Assembly: GCF_011761355.1 (NCBI RefSeq)
Contig: NZ_JAASRW010000001.1
Coordinates: forward strand, 248,001 to 312,000
DNA length: 64,000 nt
Direction of reading: 5' to 3'
DNA from: Paenibacillus lupini
Lineage (GTDB): Bacteria > Bacillota > Bacilli > Paenibacillales > Paenibacillaceae
This document shows, one piece after another, positions 42,524-51,438 of this stretch. The notes under the pieces were generated by a model. It was not told the DNA's origin. It was given only the letters and a program-made list of their open reading frames with translations, and made no database searches. Position 1 is the stretch's first letter. Every line of letters starts with the position of its first letter. The translations under genes and the position numbers were made by a program.

Positions 42524-42870
42524 GATGCTTACGAAGTAAGAATCACCGCATGAGCCAAGCTGGACTTGGCCCATTGTGCGGCAATTCTTAAGCAGATGCT
42601 TACGATGTAAGAATCACCGCATGAGCCAAGCTGGACTTGCCCATTGTGCGGCAATTCTTAAGTAGATGCTTACGAAGTAAGAATCACCACATGAGCCAAG
42701 CTGGACTTGCCCATTGTGCGGCAATTCTTAAGTAGATGCTTACGAAGTAAGAATCACCGCATGGGCAAGCTGGACTTGGCCCATTGTGCGGCAATTCTTA
42801 AGTAGATGCTTACGAAGTAAGAATCACCGCATGGGCAAGCTGGACTTGGCCCATTGTGCGGCAATTCTTT
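42524..42870 (+). repeat. Hairpin repeat family, 5 x ~70-bp tandem array before ypjB
   Basis: Units start at 42524, 42595, 42665, 42735 and 42805 (periods 71, 70, 70, 70). Each reads GATGCTTACGAAGTAAGAAT, an inner stem, then GCGGCAATTCTTAAG. AAGAAT/ATTCTT forms the outer stem, CCGC/GCGG the middle and ATGRGC...AAG with CTTGGCCCAT the inner. Units 4 and 5 change GAGCC to GGGC and keep pairing with GCCC. The last unit ends 2 nt before the TAGGAGGGG site of ypjB. There are no unique spacers, so this is not CRISPR. Confidence 0.93.
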
Positions 42871-42886
42871 GTAGGAGGGGATGTCC

Positions 42887-43750
42887 ATGAAGATACGAAT
42901 TGTACTGCCCTTATTCTTATGTATCGTCATGACCGTCTGTTCGGTTACGGTTGCTAAAGCCTTTCCTTCGGAACTGATTGGGACTGGCCATGCTAACGAG
43001 TCACGGAGTGAGCTGATTCGTCTGGACGAGACGGCGACAGCTTTATACGAAGCTGCTTACAAGAACAATCGCCAAGCTGGCTATAAATATGTGCAGCAGC
43101 TCGCCAAGCTTGTGGACAAACAAGAAGTTCGGCAAGCCGGACAAGCTGCTGGATGGATGTTGATGGAGGATAGTATCTCTTCTATCGCATTCACGCTAAA
43201 GAACGGTAAGATGACTTCGGATTGGTTAACAGCTTCGGCGCGTATCCATCTCACAACTGATGCGCTGCTGCGTCCGGAACATGCCTTATGGCTGCAGTAT
43301 GAGAAAGTAATGCTGGAGGATTTGGAGCGTGTAAACCGTTCATGGAACAGACAGACAGATGACGGTGCTACTGCAGCCCGCGCTGCGATGAACAGCTTCA
43401 ATGAACACCTGCTGCGGATTGAAGTTGCTGCTTCGATGCAGCGGCCGGCGGATCGGATTGAGGAATTAAGGGAACGCATGCATTATACCAATGTCCTTCT
43501 TGAAGCGGGGATGAAAGGTCAGACAAAGCAGGACTGGACGGACAATTCGATTCAGGATTTGGAATATTCTCTAAATCGGTTATTCGATAACGGTCATTCT
43601 GAAGAAGAAGAACCGGTCATCGCCCCACCAGGTGAGGCGAATCCGATTAGCTGGATCTTGCTGCTAGGCGCGATCATTATGGCCGTTCTTACGTACATAG
43701 GCTGGCGCAAATATAAGCAGCAGCCATATGGCGTAAAGCCGCTCTCCTAA
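42887..43750 (+). CDS. Sporulation protein YpjB-like
   Basis: The 287-aa precursor has a signal peptide (about residues 1-25, ending VTVAKA), a helical outside domain and a C-terminal membrane anchor near 251-270 (ISWILLLGAIIMAVLTYIGW). It resembles YpjB, a sporulation-linked protein of Bacillales, and has the same position after ypjA. ATG 42887 is 6 nt from AGGAGGGG. The 5' region carries the five-unit hairpin array. Its stop is 3 bp from the convergent ypjC-like gene. Confidence 0.75.
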   Translation: MKIRIVLPLFLCIVMTVCSVTVAKAFPSELIGTGHANESRSELIRLDETATALYEAAYKNNRQAGYKYVQQLAKLVDKQEVRQAGQAAGWMLMEDSISSIAFTLKNGKMTSDWLTASARIHLTTDALLRPEHALWLQYEKVMLEDLERVNRSWNRQTDDGATAARAAMNSFNEHLLRIEVAASMQRPADRIEELRERMHYTNVLLEAGMKGQTKQDWTDNSIQDLEYSLNRLFDNGHSEEEEPVIAPPGEANPISWILLLGAIIMAVLTYIGWRKYKQQPYGVKPLS

Positions 43751-43753
43751 ATC

Positions 43754-44620
43754 TCATTCTTCTTTGAAGCCTTCACCAAGTACATCATGAACTTCGCTAA
43801 TTACAGTAAAAGCTCTGGGGTCGATACGGCGTATAATGTTCTTAAGCCGGCGCATTTCTTGCCGCTGAACAACGCAGTAGACGACCTCTTTTGATTGCCC
43901 GGAAAAAGCGCCGAGTGCTGGCATTAAAGTAACACCTCGGTCAAGCTCGGATGTGATCTGGGCAGCCATTTCCTTGCCATGCTCGGTAATAATCGAGAAA
44001 GATTTGGCCGCATAAGCGCCATCTTGAATAAAGTCGATCAGCTTGGATGCGACAAAGACAGTAACAAGGGTGTACAGTACTTTCTCAATCGGAATATAGA
44101 AAAGGGAGATGCCAATGATAATGGCATCAGTAAGTAAAATAAACTGCCCCATACTGAAAGCTTTACGTCGGGAAGCAATTCTGGCGATGATATCGACGCC
44201 TCCGGTTGTTCCTCCTGCCCGAAAGACGATACCTAATCCGCCGCCTAACGTCACACCTGCATAAAGAGCAGCTAGCAGGTAGTCGTGGGAATTGCTTAGC
44301 GTAACGATCCAGCCCTTGTCAATCAACCATTCCATCAATGCAAGGAAACCGGATAGTGAGATAACACCAACAAGGGTATAGGCCATTTCGCCAAGGCCTA
44401 GCTTCCTCCAGCCAATCACAAAGAGCGGAATATTCAGAATCAGGGTTGAGATTGAGAGCGGCCAGCCGGCAGCGTAGTTTAGCAGGACGGCGATCCCGGT
44501 CACGCCGCCTTCCATCAGTTGGTTTGGTATCACGAAATAATGAAGCCCAAAGGCATAGATGGCTGTACCCAATAGAATGGGTAATATGGTTCGAAGTTGA
44601 AGCATGTATTTCCGCGGCAT
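43754..44620 (-). CDS. YitT-family membrane protein (YpjC-like)
   Basis: The 288-aa protein has five or six N-terminal membrane segments (YitT_membrane/DUF161) with GGVTGIAVLLNYAAGWP and a C-terminal soluble DUF2179 domain from about residue 215 (SIITEHGKEMAAQITSEL...). The only minus-strand gene in the window. The ATG at 44620 follows AAGGAG; an upstream in-frame ATG at 44650 has no site. No terminator is visible in the 3-bp gap to ypjB. Function unknown; B. subtilis ypjC lies at the same place. Confidence 0.85.
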   Translation of the reverse strand: MPRKYMLQLRTILPILLGTAIYAFGLHYFVIPNQLMEGGVTGIAVLLNYAAGWPLSISTLILNIPLFVIGWRKLGLGEMAYTLVGVISLSGFLALMEWLIDKGWIVTLSNSHDYLLAALYAGVTLGGGLGIVFRAGGTTGGVDIIARIASRRKAFSMGQFILLTDAIIIGISLFYIPIEKVLYTLVTVFVASKLIDFIQDGAYAAKSFSIITEHGKEMAAQITSELDRGVTLMPALGAFSGQSKEVVYCVVQRQEMRRLKNIIRRIDPRAFTVISEVHDVLGEGFKEE

Positions 44621-44713
44621 ATGAGGAACTCCTTTTAGGTTCATGAACAAGCTATTTAAGTATTATAGCTTAATGAACGGCTCAAAAAACATTGTTTTCA
44701 GTGCTTCTTTACG

Positions 44714-44741
44714 TTAACATAGGTGATATTAGCGTTATACA
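44714..44741 (+). promoter_or_regulatory. Candidate promoter for the mazG-like gene
   Basis: TTAACA, 16-nt spacer, TATACA, 24 bp before the start codon. Confidence 0.4.
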
Positions 44742-44764
44742 TAAGAAAGAAAGGGTCATCAGCA

Positions 44765-45100
44765 ATGACAGATAAATCGTTAGCCGATATCCAGCGCGAA
44801 GTAGATGCCTATATCGGTCAATTTAAAGAAGGCTATTTCAGCCCATTAGCTCTTATGGCGCGAATAAGTGAAGAAGTAGGCGAGCTCGCCAGAGAAGTGA
44901 ATCACTATTATGGTGAGAAGCCGAAAAAGCCCAATGAAGAAGAAAACTCCATTGAGATGGAGCTTGGCGATATTTTATTTATTTTGTCCTGCTTTGCGAA
45001 TTCCCTCAACATTGATCTGACGGAAGCGCATAACAAAGTCATGAATAAATTCAATACTCGGGACGCTGATCGCTGGACTAGAAAAAACGCCGAACAGTAG
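44765..45100 (+). CDS. MazG-like nucleotide pyrophosphohydrolase (YpjD-like)
   Basis: The 111-aa protein is a single-domain all-alpha NTP pyrophosphatase. The metal-binding motif EEVGELAREVN (E-x-x-E, near residue 41) and the second acidic ELGDILFILSCFAN (E, D near 73) are intact. It matches YpjD in position before dapB. Substrates of such enzymes include dCTP or house-cleaning nucleotides; unknown here. Confidence 0.88.
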   Translation: MTDKSLADIQREVDAYIGQFKEGYFSPLALMARISEEVGELAREVNHYYGEKPKKPNEEENSIEMELGDILFILSCFANSLNIDLTEAHNKVMNKFNTRDADRWTRKNAEQ

Positions 45101-45154
45101 AACACCCTCCTACATATGCTGTACCATCAACCTGTGTACAAGGAGGATGGGCAT

Positions 45155-45697
45155 ATGGACGGGGAAAGCTGCGTGAAGAAGGCGTATGAGTTTATTCTAA
45201 ATAGTGATTTCGAACAGGCGATTTATTGGTTCGAGCAAGCGATAGCGGCAGAACCTCTAAATGCGAGCTATCAACATAAATGTGCGGTTTCATGCGCCAG
45301 AAGCGGCAAATGGAGCAAAGCGCATCAATATGCGAAGCAAGCAATAGAGCTTGAAGGTAATCATCCCGAATATTTATACCATCTGCATACGATTGAGTCG
45401 AAACTCTTGGTATCCTCGGCAGAGCTTAAGCTTGCTGAAGAGCCATCGCGGTACCTGGATGCACTGCCCCTGCTTCAACAGGCGGCTGAGCTTGATCCAC
45501 TTAGCTTCGAGGCCTTTTATTTACTTGCCTTGACATACTCGGAGATAGGCCGTATTGAAGATTCGGTGGTTAATGCCAGAGAAGCAATTAGACTAGATCC
45601 CGGACATTCCGCAGCGCGGAGATTGTTCGCTGATGTAAATCGGAAGCGCAGAATGATGCGCAGACGGGTGATGGGCAAACAACAACAGAAAGATTAG
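45155..45697 (+). CDS. TPR-repeat protein
   Basis: The 180-aa protein contains about four tetratricopeptide helices pairs: AYEFILNSDFEQAIYWFEQA, KCAVSCARSGKWSKAHQYAKQA, and further C-terminal LLALTYSEIGRIEDSVVNAREA. It ends in a very basic tail (RKRRMMRRRVMGKQQQ). ATG 45155 follows AAGGAGGATGG. Upstream sequences can pair with both the ribosome binding site and the start codon. It precedes dapB by 9 bp. Role unknown. Confidence 0.75.
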   Translation: MDGESCVKKAYEFILNSDFEQAIYWFEQAIAAEPLNASYQHKCAVSCARSGKWSKAHQYAKQAIELEGNHPEYLYHLHTIESKLLVSSAELKLAEEPSRYLDALPLLQQAAELDPLSFEAFYLLALTYSEIGRIEDSVVNAREAIRLDPGHSAARRLFADVNRKRRMMRRRVMGKQQQKD

Positions 45698-45706
45698 GTG
45701 ATCTTG

Positions 45707-46504
45707 GTGGCTATTAAGGTAGCAGTAATCGGAGCAAGCGGCCGAATGGGCCGTGAAGTTGTGAAAATGGTGCTGGAGGACGAGGCGCTTGAGCTCGTTG
45801 CTGCCGTCGCTCCTTCAGCAGGTCCTGTGGACGCTGGACTATTTGCAGGAAAATCAAATACAGGAGTTACCGTTAGCGCAACGATTGAAGAAGCACTAAG
45901 CGGCGCAAAGGCAGATGTACTTGTTGATTTTACAGTGCCTGCGTTAGCTTATCAGCATACAAAGGTCGCGATTGAATATGGCGTCCGGCCTATTATGGGT
46001 ACAACAGGCTTTACGCCTGAACAAATCGAAGAGCTGGACAAGCTTTGCCAGGAGAAAGGGCTGGGTGGCTTGATTGCCCCGAATTTCTCCATTGGCGCCA
46101 TTCTGATGATGAAATTCGCAGCAGAGGCATCCAAATACTTGCCGCATGTCGAGATTATTGAGTATCACGGCGATCAGAAATTGGATGCACCATCGGGTAC
46201 ATCCATTAAGACTGCTGAACTGATCTCACAAGTACGCGAAGAGCTTCGTCAAGGTAACCCAAATGAAGAAGAAGTTATTGAAGGAGCTCGCGGAGGTTAT
46301 TATAATGGCTTCCGTATACATAGTGTAAGGCTGCCAGGCGTATTTGCTCAGCAAGAGGTTGTATTTGGCGGCTATGGTCAAACGCTGAAAATTCGTCATG
46401 ACTCTTATGATCGCGCTGGTTACATGCCAGGTGTTAATGTTGCGATCAAAAAAATCATGACTTACAGTGGTTTGATTTATGGTTTCGAACATGTAATGGA
46501 CTAA
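45707..46504 (+). CDS. dapB: 4-hydroxy-tetrahydrodipicolinate reductase
   Basis: The 265-aa enzyme of lysine and diaminopimelate synthesis begins (V)AIKVAVIGASGRMGREVVKM with the nucleotide loop GASGRMG. VDFTVPAL, GTTGFTPEQ, and the catalytic EYHGDQKLDAPSGTSIKTAE with the K-x3-SGT motif are present. GTG 45707 fits AGGTGAT upstream; GTG 45698 and TTG 45704 are alternatives. It overlaps nothing and precedes mgsA by 35 bp. Confidence 0.95.
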   Translation: MAIKVAVIGASGRMGREVVKMVLEDEALELVAAVAPSAGPVDAGLFAGKSNTGVTVSATIEEALSGAKADVLVDFTVPALAYQHTKVAIEYGVRPIMGTTGFTPEQIEELDKLCQEKGLGGLIAPNFSIGAILMMKFAAEASKYLPHVEIIEYHGDQKLDAPSGTSIKTAELISQVREELRQGNPNEEEVIEGARGGYYNGFRIHSVRLPGVFAQQEVVFGGYGQTLKIRHDSYDRAGYMPGVNVAIKKIMTYSGLIYGFEHVMD

Positions 46505-46539
46505 TTTCTTATACAGCGTAGAAAGAGTGGGGATTGTAG

Positions 46540-46965
46540 ATGTTGAAAATTGCTTTTATCGCGCATGACCGCAAAAAAGAAGAAATGGTTAACTTTGTAA
46601 CGGCTTATGAAAGCGTGTTTGCTCCCCATGAATTATACTCCACGGGTACAACAGGTACTCGGATCATGGAACAAACAAGCCTTAAAATACATCGCTTTAT
46701 GTCCGGTCCTCTTGGTGGTGACCAGCAGATCGGTGCAATGGTTGCTCAAAATGAGATGGACCTTATCATCTTCTTGCGTGATCCACTTATGGCGCAGCCT
46801 CACGAACCGGACATCATTGCTTTGCTTCGTCTTTGTGACGTGCAGGGTATTCCGGTTGCAACCAATGTGGCTACGGCAGAGCTGCTCGTAAGAGCACTTG
46901 CACGTGGAGACTTTGCTTGGCGCGAGCTTGTACACAAATATAAACCAGGCATTGATCAGCCATGA
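46540..46965 (+). CDS. mgsA: Methylglyoxal synthase
   Basis: The 141-aa enzyme converts dihydroxyacetone phosphate to methylglyoxal. It begins [20 protein letters not shown]; the phosphate site STGTTGTRI and catalytic Asp in [11 protein letters not shown] are intact, and [15 protein letters not shown] follows. It overlaps bshB1 by 4 nt. Its linkage to bacillithiol genes makes sense because bacillithiol helps detoxify methylglyoxal. Confidence 0.97.
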   Translation: MLKIAFIAHDRKKEEMVNFVTAYESVFAPHELYSTGTTGTRIMEQTSLKIHRFMSGPLGGDQQIGAMVAQNEMDLIIFLRDPLMAQPHEPDIIALLRLCDVQGIPVATNVATAELLVRALARGDFAWRELVHKYKPGIDQP

Positions 46966-47660
46966 GTGAGCCATTAGATCTTCTTGTCTTTGGTGCACAT
47001 GCGGATGATGCAGAGATCGGAATGGGCGGCACAATTGCAAAATATACGGCTGCTGGTAAACGGGTTGGAATTTGTGATTTGACCGAAGCGGAAATGTCTT
47101 CAAACGGCACCGTGGAGCTTAGGAAGCAGGAAGCTTCCAACGCTTCCTCGGTGCTTGGTCTATATACCCGTACGAATCTGGGACTGCCAGATCGTGGTCT
47201 GGAAATGACAAAATCACATATTGATGCAATCGTCGCAGAAATTCGTCGTACGAGGCCGCGGATAGTATTCGCCCCTTACTGGGTAGACCGTCATCCCGAT
47301 CATATCGTTTGCAGCAAGCTAGTGGAGGAAGCCGTATTTAATGCCAAGCTTCGCCGTTATATGCCAGAGCTGCCGGCTGTTCAAGTGGAGCAATTGATTT
47401 ATTATTACATAAATGATGTTGATAACGTTTCGCTTATGGTAGATGTGTCTAATTATTATGATGAGAAGAGACAGTCTCTTATGGCTTATCAGTCGCAATT
47501 CCAGACAGCTGCACCAGGTGAAGACCGTGTCTCAACACCGCTGACAGATCGATATATCGAACGGGTTGAGGCTCGCGACAGCCTGCTTGGTCAAACACGA
47601 GGCTGGAAGTATGCGGAAGGATTCGCGATTAAGCGTCCGCATGCGGTGGAATATTTTTAA
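46962..47660 (+). CDS. bshB1: Bacillithiol biosynthesis deacetylase BshB1
   Basis: The 232-aa zinc enzyme of the PIG-L/LmbE family removes the acetyl group from GlcNAc-malate. [19 protein letters not shown] holds the HxDD zinc/catalytic motif, and [13 protein letters not shown] the third ligand. It overlaps mgsA by 4 nt and is followed 88 bp on by bshA. Confidence 0.95.
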   Translation: MSEPLDLLVFGAHADDAEIGMGGTIAKYTAAGKRVGICDLTEAEMSSNGTVELRKQEASNASSVLGLYTRTNLGLPDRGLEMTKSHIDAIVAEIRRTRPRIVFAPYWVDRHPDHIVCSKLVEEAVFNAKLRRYMPELPAVQVEQLIYYYINDVDNVSLMVDVSNYYDEKRQSLMAYQSQFQTAAPGEDRVSTPLTDRYIERVEARDSLLGQTRGWKYAEGFAIKRPHAVEYF

Positions 47661-47748
47661 CAAAAGGTAAAAAGTAAAGGACGACATAACACAGAACATT
47701 GTCGAATATATAGATTATCATCATGTTATGAAAGGGCGGACGACCAAT

Positions 47749-48912
47749 ATGGCACGTAAACTTAAAATTGGAATCACGTGTTATCCTACCCTGGGGGGTT
47801 CCGGCGTCGTTGCAACGGAACTTGGAAAATTAATGGCTGAGCGCGGCCATGAGATACATTTTATTACGCACAGCATACCTTTCCGTCTCGGGAAATTTCA
47901 TAAAAACATTTTCTTTCATGAAGTAGAAGTCAATGATTATTACGTCTTCCGTTATCCGCCATATGATTTATCCTTGGCAAGTAAAATGGCACAGGTTGCA
48001 AAGATGGAAAAGCTGGATCTGCTGCATGTTCATTATGCCGTTCCACATGCCGTTTGTGCTCATCTTGCGAAACAAATGCTTGGAGATGGCTTTAAGACCG
48101 TAACGACCCTCCATGGTACGGATATTACCGTGCTGGCACAAGATGAGTCGCTGAAGGACTTGATTCGTCTTGCCATTAACCAGAGTGATGCTGTAACAGC
48201 TGTGTCACAGGATTTGATCAATGAAACAAGACAGCTTCTTGATATTACTCGTCCCATTGATCTAACGTATAATTTCGTCGATAAACGGGTGTATTACCCA
48301 CGGGATGCCGTATCTCTTCGCGCCGATTACGCGGAGCCACACGAGAAGATTATGATGCATATTTCCAACTTCCGTCCTGTTAAGCGTGTAAGTGACGTTG
48401 TAGAAATATTTGAACGCGTGTCCAAACAACTTCCTGCTAAGCTGCTTCTTGTAGGCGAAGGCCCTGAACTGTCCAAGATTCAGTGCAAGATCAGACAAAT
48501 GGGCTTGGAAGACCGTGTTCATTTCCTTGGCAAACAAGAAGATGTCGCACAGGTTATTTCAATGGCTGATCTATTGCTGCTTCCTTCGGAGAAAGAGAGC
48601 TTTGGTCTAGTTGCCCTTGAAGCAATGGCATGCGGCGTACCTACGGTTGGTTCGAATGCCGGTGGTATTCCGGAGCTTGTCACTCATGGAGAGACTGGCT
48701 ACTTATGTCCGATTGGCGATGTGGAAGGGATGGCAGGCTTTGCAGCGCAGCTGCTTAAGGATGAGAAGCTTCATAACTCCTTCAAGGAAGCGTGCCTATT
48801 CCGTGCGCGCAATGAGTTCTGTAACGATGTGATTACGACTCAATATGAGCAAATATATTACCGGGTTTTAGGGATTGAAGCCGATCTTCCAATTCCGGTA
48901 TGCGAAGCTTAG
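47749..48912 (+). CDS. bshA: N-acetyl-alpha-D-glucosaminyl L-malate synthase BshA
   Basis: The 387-aa GT4 glycosyltransferase makes the first bacillithiol intermediate. [23 protein letters not shown] (near residue 5) is the family start, [15 protein letters not shown] and [12 protein letters not shown] follow, and the donor-site motif is [25 protein letters not shown] 47749 follows AAAGGGCGG; in-frame ATG 47728 lacks a site. Confidence 0.96.
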   Translation: MARKLKIGITCYPTLGGSGVVATELGKLMAERGHEIHFITHSIPFRLGKFHKNIFFHEVEVNDYYVFRYPPYDLSLASKMAQVAKMEKLDLLHVHYAVPHAVCAHLAKQMLGDGFKTVTTLHGTDITVLAQDESLKDLIRLAINQSDAVTAVSQDLINETRQLLDITRPIDLTYNFVDKRVYYPRDAVSLRADYAEPHEKIMMHISNFRPVKRVSDVVEIFERVSKQLPAKLLLVGEGPELSKIQCKIRQMGLEDRVHFLGKQEDVAQVISMADLLLLPSEKESFGLVALEAMACGVPTVGSNAGGIPELVTHGETGYLCPIGDVEGMAGFAAQLLKDEKLHNSFKEACLFRARNEFCNDVITTQYEQIYYRVLGIEADLPIPVCEA

Positions 48913-48937
48913 AAAAGGAAGGGGAGTGCCGAAACAT

Positions 48938-50206
48938 ATGGGGATACGCTTCAATTTGCCGACCATCATGCAGCAGGCAATACCCGTACTCGAAAAGCTT
49001 GGGGAGCAAGGCTATGAAGCAGTATTTGTTGGTGGCTGCGTCAGGGATACGGTTATGGGGCTTTCAATCAAGGATGTAGATATTGCTACATCGGCGAGAC
49101 CAGAGCAGGTATTGGCTTTATTTCCCCGCTGTATTCCGACCGGACTCCAGCATGGCACAGTGACTGTCCTGCATAATGGCATTCCTTATGAAGTGACGAC
49201 CTACCGGACAGAATCAGAATATGAGAAGCACCGCCGTCCAGCGCAAGTCGAGTTTATCGACCGTCTGGACGGCGATTTGCTGCGCAGGGATTTAACGATT
49301 AATGCCATGGCGATGTATGCTGATGGTGAGCTCTATGATCCATTTCAGGGTATAGAGGATCTGCGACACAAGGTGATTCGCTGTGTAGGTGATGCGGACG
49401 CGAGATTCCAGGAGGATGCGCTCAGGATGCTGCGAACGATCCGGTTCGCTTCCCAATTCGGATTCTCCATTGCTCATCAGACTTGGAGAGCCTTAATTAA
49501 ACATCGTGAGCTGCTTCAATTCATCGCTATGGAGCGTGTATTTGCAGAGCTTGACCGTATGGTGAGCGGAGCTGCCCCGCAGCATGCGTTACACCTGCTT
49601 TCAGTAAGCAGACTGTTGCTGTATTGCGGTACACCGCTAGCTGCAGCGGACAAGCTTGGGGAAGCTTATCTGGCTAATCCAGATAGTTTTAAGCCTTTCA
49701 CTCAAATACACAAGCTTCAACATCCAGATATGCGTTATGCTGCAATGCTAATGGTTGATTATTTAACGACTATAGAGGCAGATGAGACATTAAAGGCATT
49801 ACGTCTGCCAACAGCTCGCGTGAACTCGATTATGGCCGTCCTGCACATGCATTCACAATTGATTATGAAGCAGGATGAAGATTTGCGGCTCACATGGACA
49901 AATGCTGTTATTCAATATGGTGAAACAGCGGCTCGTGGGTGGTTATCCATTGCACAATGGGATCCGCATCAAGTTCTTCATCCCTATGCGAACCTCTTCA
50001 TGGAATGGTTAGACAACATGCCGGCTCTAAATTTAAAGCAGTTAAAGCTGAATGGCAAACAGCTCGCAGGAGGCTTAAATCAAGAGCCTGGAACATGGAT
50101 GGGACGGATGCTGCAGCGGCTCCTCCTGCAAGTTGCATTAGGTAAGCTGCCGAATGAACAAGAAGCGTTACTTGCGCAAGCTCAAATATGGAATATCGAG
50201 GATTGA
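48938..50206 (+). CDS. cca: CCA tRNA nucleotidyltransferase
   Basis: About 422 aa. The head domain shows GYEAVFVGGCVRDTVMG and the catalytic KDVDIATSARPEQV (DxD), followed by RRDLTINAMAMY and the neck RMLRTIRFASQFGF. It adds or repairs the 3' CCA of tRNAs. ATG 48938 is used; an in-frame GTG at 48926 with AAGGAAGG upstream is an alternative. It is followed by birA 5 bp on. Confidence 0.95.
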   Translation: MGIRFNLPTIMQQAIPVLEKLGEQGYEAVFVGGCVRDTVMGLSIKDVDIATSARPEQVLALFPRCIPTGLQHGTVTVLHNGIPYEVTTYRTESEYEKHRRPAQVEFIDRLDGDLLRRDLTINAMAMYADGELYDPFQGIEDLRHKVIRCVGDADARFQEDALRMLRTIRFASQFGFSIAHQTWRALIKHRELLQFIAMERVFAELDRMVSGAAPQHALHLLSVSRLLLYCGTPLAAADKLGEAYLANPDSFKPFTQIHKLQHPDMRYAAMLMVDYLTTIEADETLKALRLPTARVNSIMAVLHMHSQLIMKQDEDLRLTWTNAVIQYGETAARGWLSIAQWDPHQVLHPYANLFMEWLDNMPALNLKQLKLNGKQLAGGLNQEPGTWMGRMLQRLLLQVALGKLPNEQEALLAQAQIWNIED

Positions 50207-50211
50207 TAAAG

Positions 50212-51192
50212 ATGTCAACCAACCGATTGCTTGAATTGTTTGAACAAAATCCTGGCGAGTATGTTTCTGGAGAATTAATCAGTCAGCAGCTTGGCGTCAG
50301 CCGTACGGCTGTTTGGAAGCAAATTAAAAAATTGGAGTCGATTGGCTATCAGTTTGACGCTTCGCGTCGGTTAGGATACAAACTGATCTCTTCGCCAGAT
50401 ACCTTATCGGTACCTGAGCTGCTCAGTCAAATGAAATCGAAAATATTTGGCAGCTCGATCCATTGGTTCGAGTCCGTAGATTCTACGCAAAATATAGCGC
50501 AGAAGTTGGCGGAGGAAGGTGCGCCGGAAGGTACACTCGTCATAGCGGAGCAACAGCAGAATGGCCGCGGTCGAATGGGGCGTGGCTGGGTATCCCCACA
50601 AGGAAAAGGGATCTGGATGAGCATGATCCTTCGTCCTTCGACTCCGATTCATTTTGCACCGCAGCTTACACTGCTTACTGCAGTTGCGTTATGCCGCAGC
50701 TTGCGAAGAGTGACAGAATTACCAATAGGTATCAAATGGCCCAATGATTTGTTAATCGAAGGCAAGAAAATCAGCGGGATTTTGCTGGAATCCACAGCGG
50801 AGGATGAGAGACTACGCTATGTTATCGCAGGAATTGGCATCAGTGTCAATCTGGAGAAGACGGATTATCCGGACGAAATGCTGAATAAGGTTACCTCGCT
50901 TCGTATTGCCAATGGCGGCGACGGCTTTGATCGGACGACGATTATTACCGATTTTTTGCATGAATGGGAGCAGCTTTATTTGCTTTATTGTGAAAAAGGC
51001 TTTGGTCCAATTATTACGTTATGGGAAGCGTTATCGGTATCTCTGAACCAACCTGCACGACTTATAACCCCTCAAGGTACAATTGACGGCGTTCCGATTG
51101 GTCTTGATGCCAGCGGTGCATTAACTGTACGCAAGGAAGACGGAAGCACGGTTATTGTGTTTTCTGCAGAAATGGGCGAGCCCGTACGCTAA
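50212..51192 (+). CDS. birA: Biotin protein ligase / biotin repressor BirA
   Basis: The 326-aa bifunctional protein has an N-terminal helix-turn-helix (residues 15-60, ELISQQLGVSRTAVWKQIKK), then the ligase domain with ESVDSTQNIAQKL, the biotinyl-AMP loop QQNGRGRMGRGWVSP and KWPNDLLIEGKKISGILLE, and a small SH3-like C-terminal domain. The helix-turn-helix suggests it also represses biotin genes, none of which is in the window. It overlaps a terminator at its 3' end. Confidence 0.96.
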   Translation: MSTNRLLELFEQNPGEYVSGELISQQLGVSRTAVWKQIKKLESIGYQFDASRRLGYKLISSPDTLSVPELLSQMKSKIFGSSIHWFESVDSTQNIAQKLAEEGAPEGTLVIAEQQQNGRGRMGRGWVSPQGKGIWMSMILRPSTPIHFAPQLTLLTAVALCRSLRRVTELPIGIKWPNDLLIEGKKISGILLESTAEDERLRYVIAGIGISVNLEKTDYPDEMLNKVTSLRIANGGDGFDRTTIITDFLHEWEQLYLLYCEKGFGPIITLWEALSVSLNQPARLITPQGTIDGVPIGLDASGALTVRKEDGSTVIVFSAEMGEPVR

Positions 51193-51219
51193 GGGGCGTT
51201 TACGGGCACTCCTTTTTTT
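51180..51219 (+). terminator. Terminator overlapping the birA stop
   Basis: GCCCGTA / TACGGGC stem with the birA stop codon in its loop, then ACTCC and T7. Confidence 0.75.
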
Positions 51220-51227
51220 GTTACTAT

Positions 51228-51404
51228 AAAAGAAGCAGGCGGTATCTGGTAAGAGCTGCACTGCTGTGGGTAATAGATGTAGTGGATTAGCAAGGCAAAC
51301 TCTGCTCTGAGCCGTAGGGACCGAGACAGAAGGAAGCAAAGACTTAGCATACGTTTCCTTTTTAGTTCGGGAACCTTTTTAGCAGCGGCTAAAAGGTTTT
51401 TTTG
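51228..51404 (+). promoter_or_regulatory. Structured panB leader with terminator (possible pan RNA motif)
   Basis: A 200-nt stretch before panB ends in an intrinsic terminator at 51372-51404 (AACCTTTTTAGC / GCTAAAAGGTT, T7) just 34 bp from the panB start. Before it are imperfect stems such as CACTGC/GTAGTG (51260-51284). A pan RNA motif is known upstream of pantothenate genes in several Bacillota, so attenuation of panBCD is likely; I could not confirm the motif's conserved bulged adenosines by eye. TATAAA at 51224-51229 is a possible -10. Confidence 0.5.
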
Positions 51405-51438
51405 TGTTTATCCTAAAACTTAAAGGGGATGAAGCGAA

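Noticed and set aside
42524..42870. Possible CRISPR array (five regular repeats of about 70 bp)
   Set aside because: The repeats are contiguous without unique spacers, are 70 bp long and differ from one another; no cas gene is in the window.
47661..47748. Separate promoter for bshA in the 88-bp gap after bshB1
   Set aside because: TTGTCG is present but no -10 at 16-18 nt; bshA may be read from upstream.
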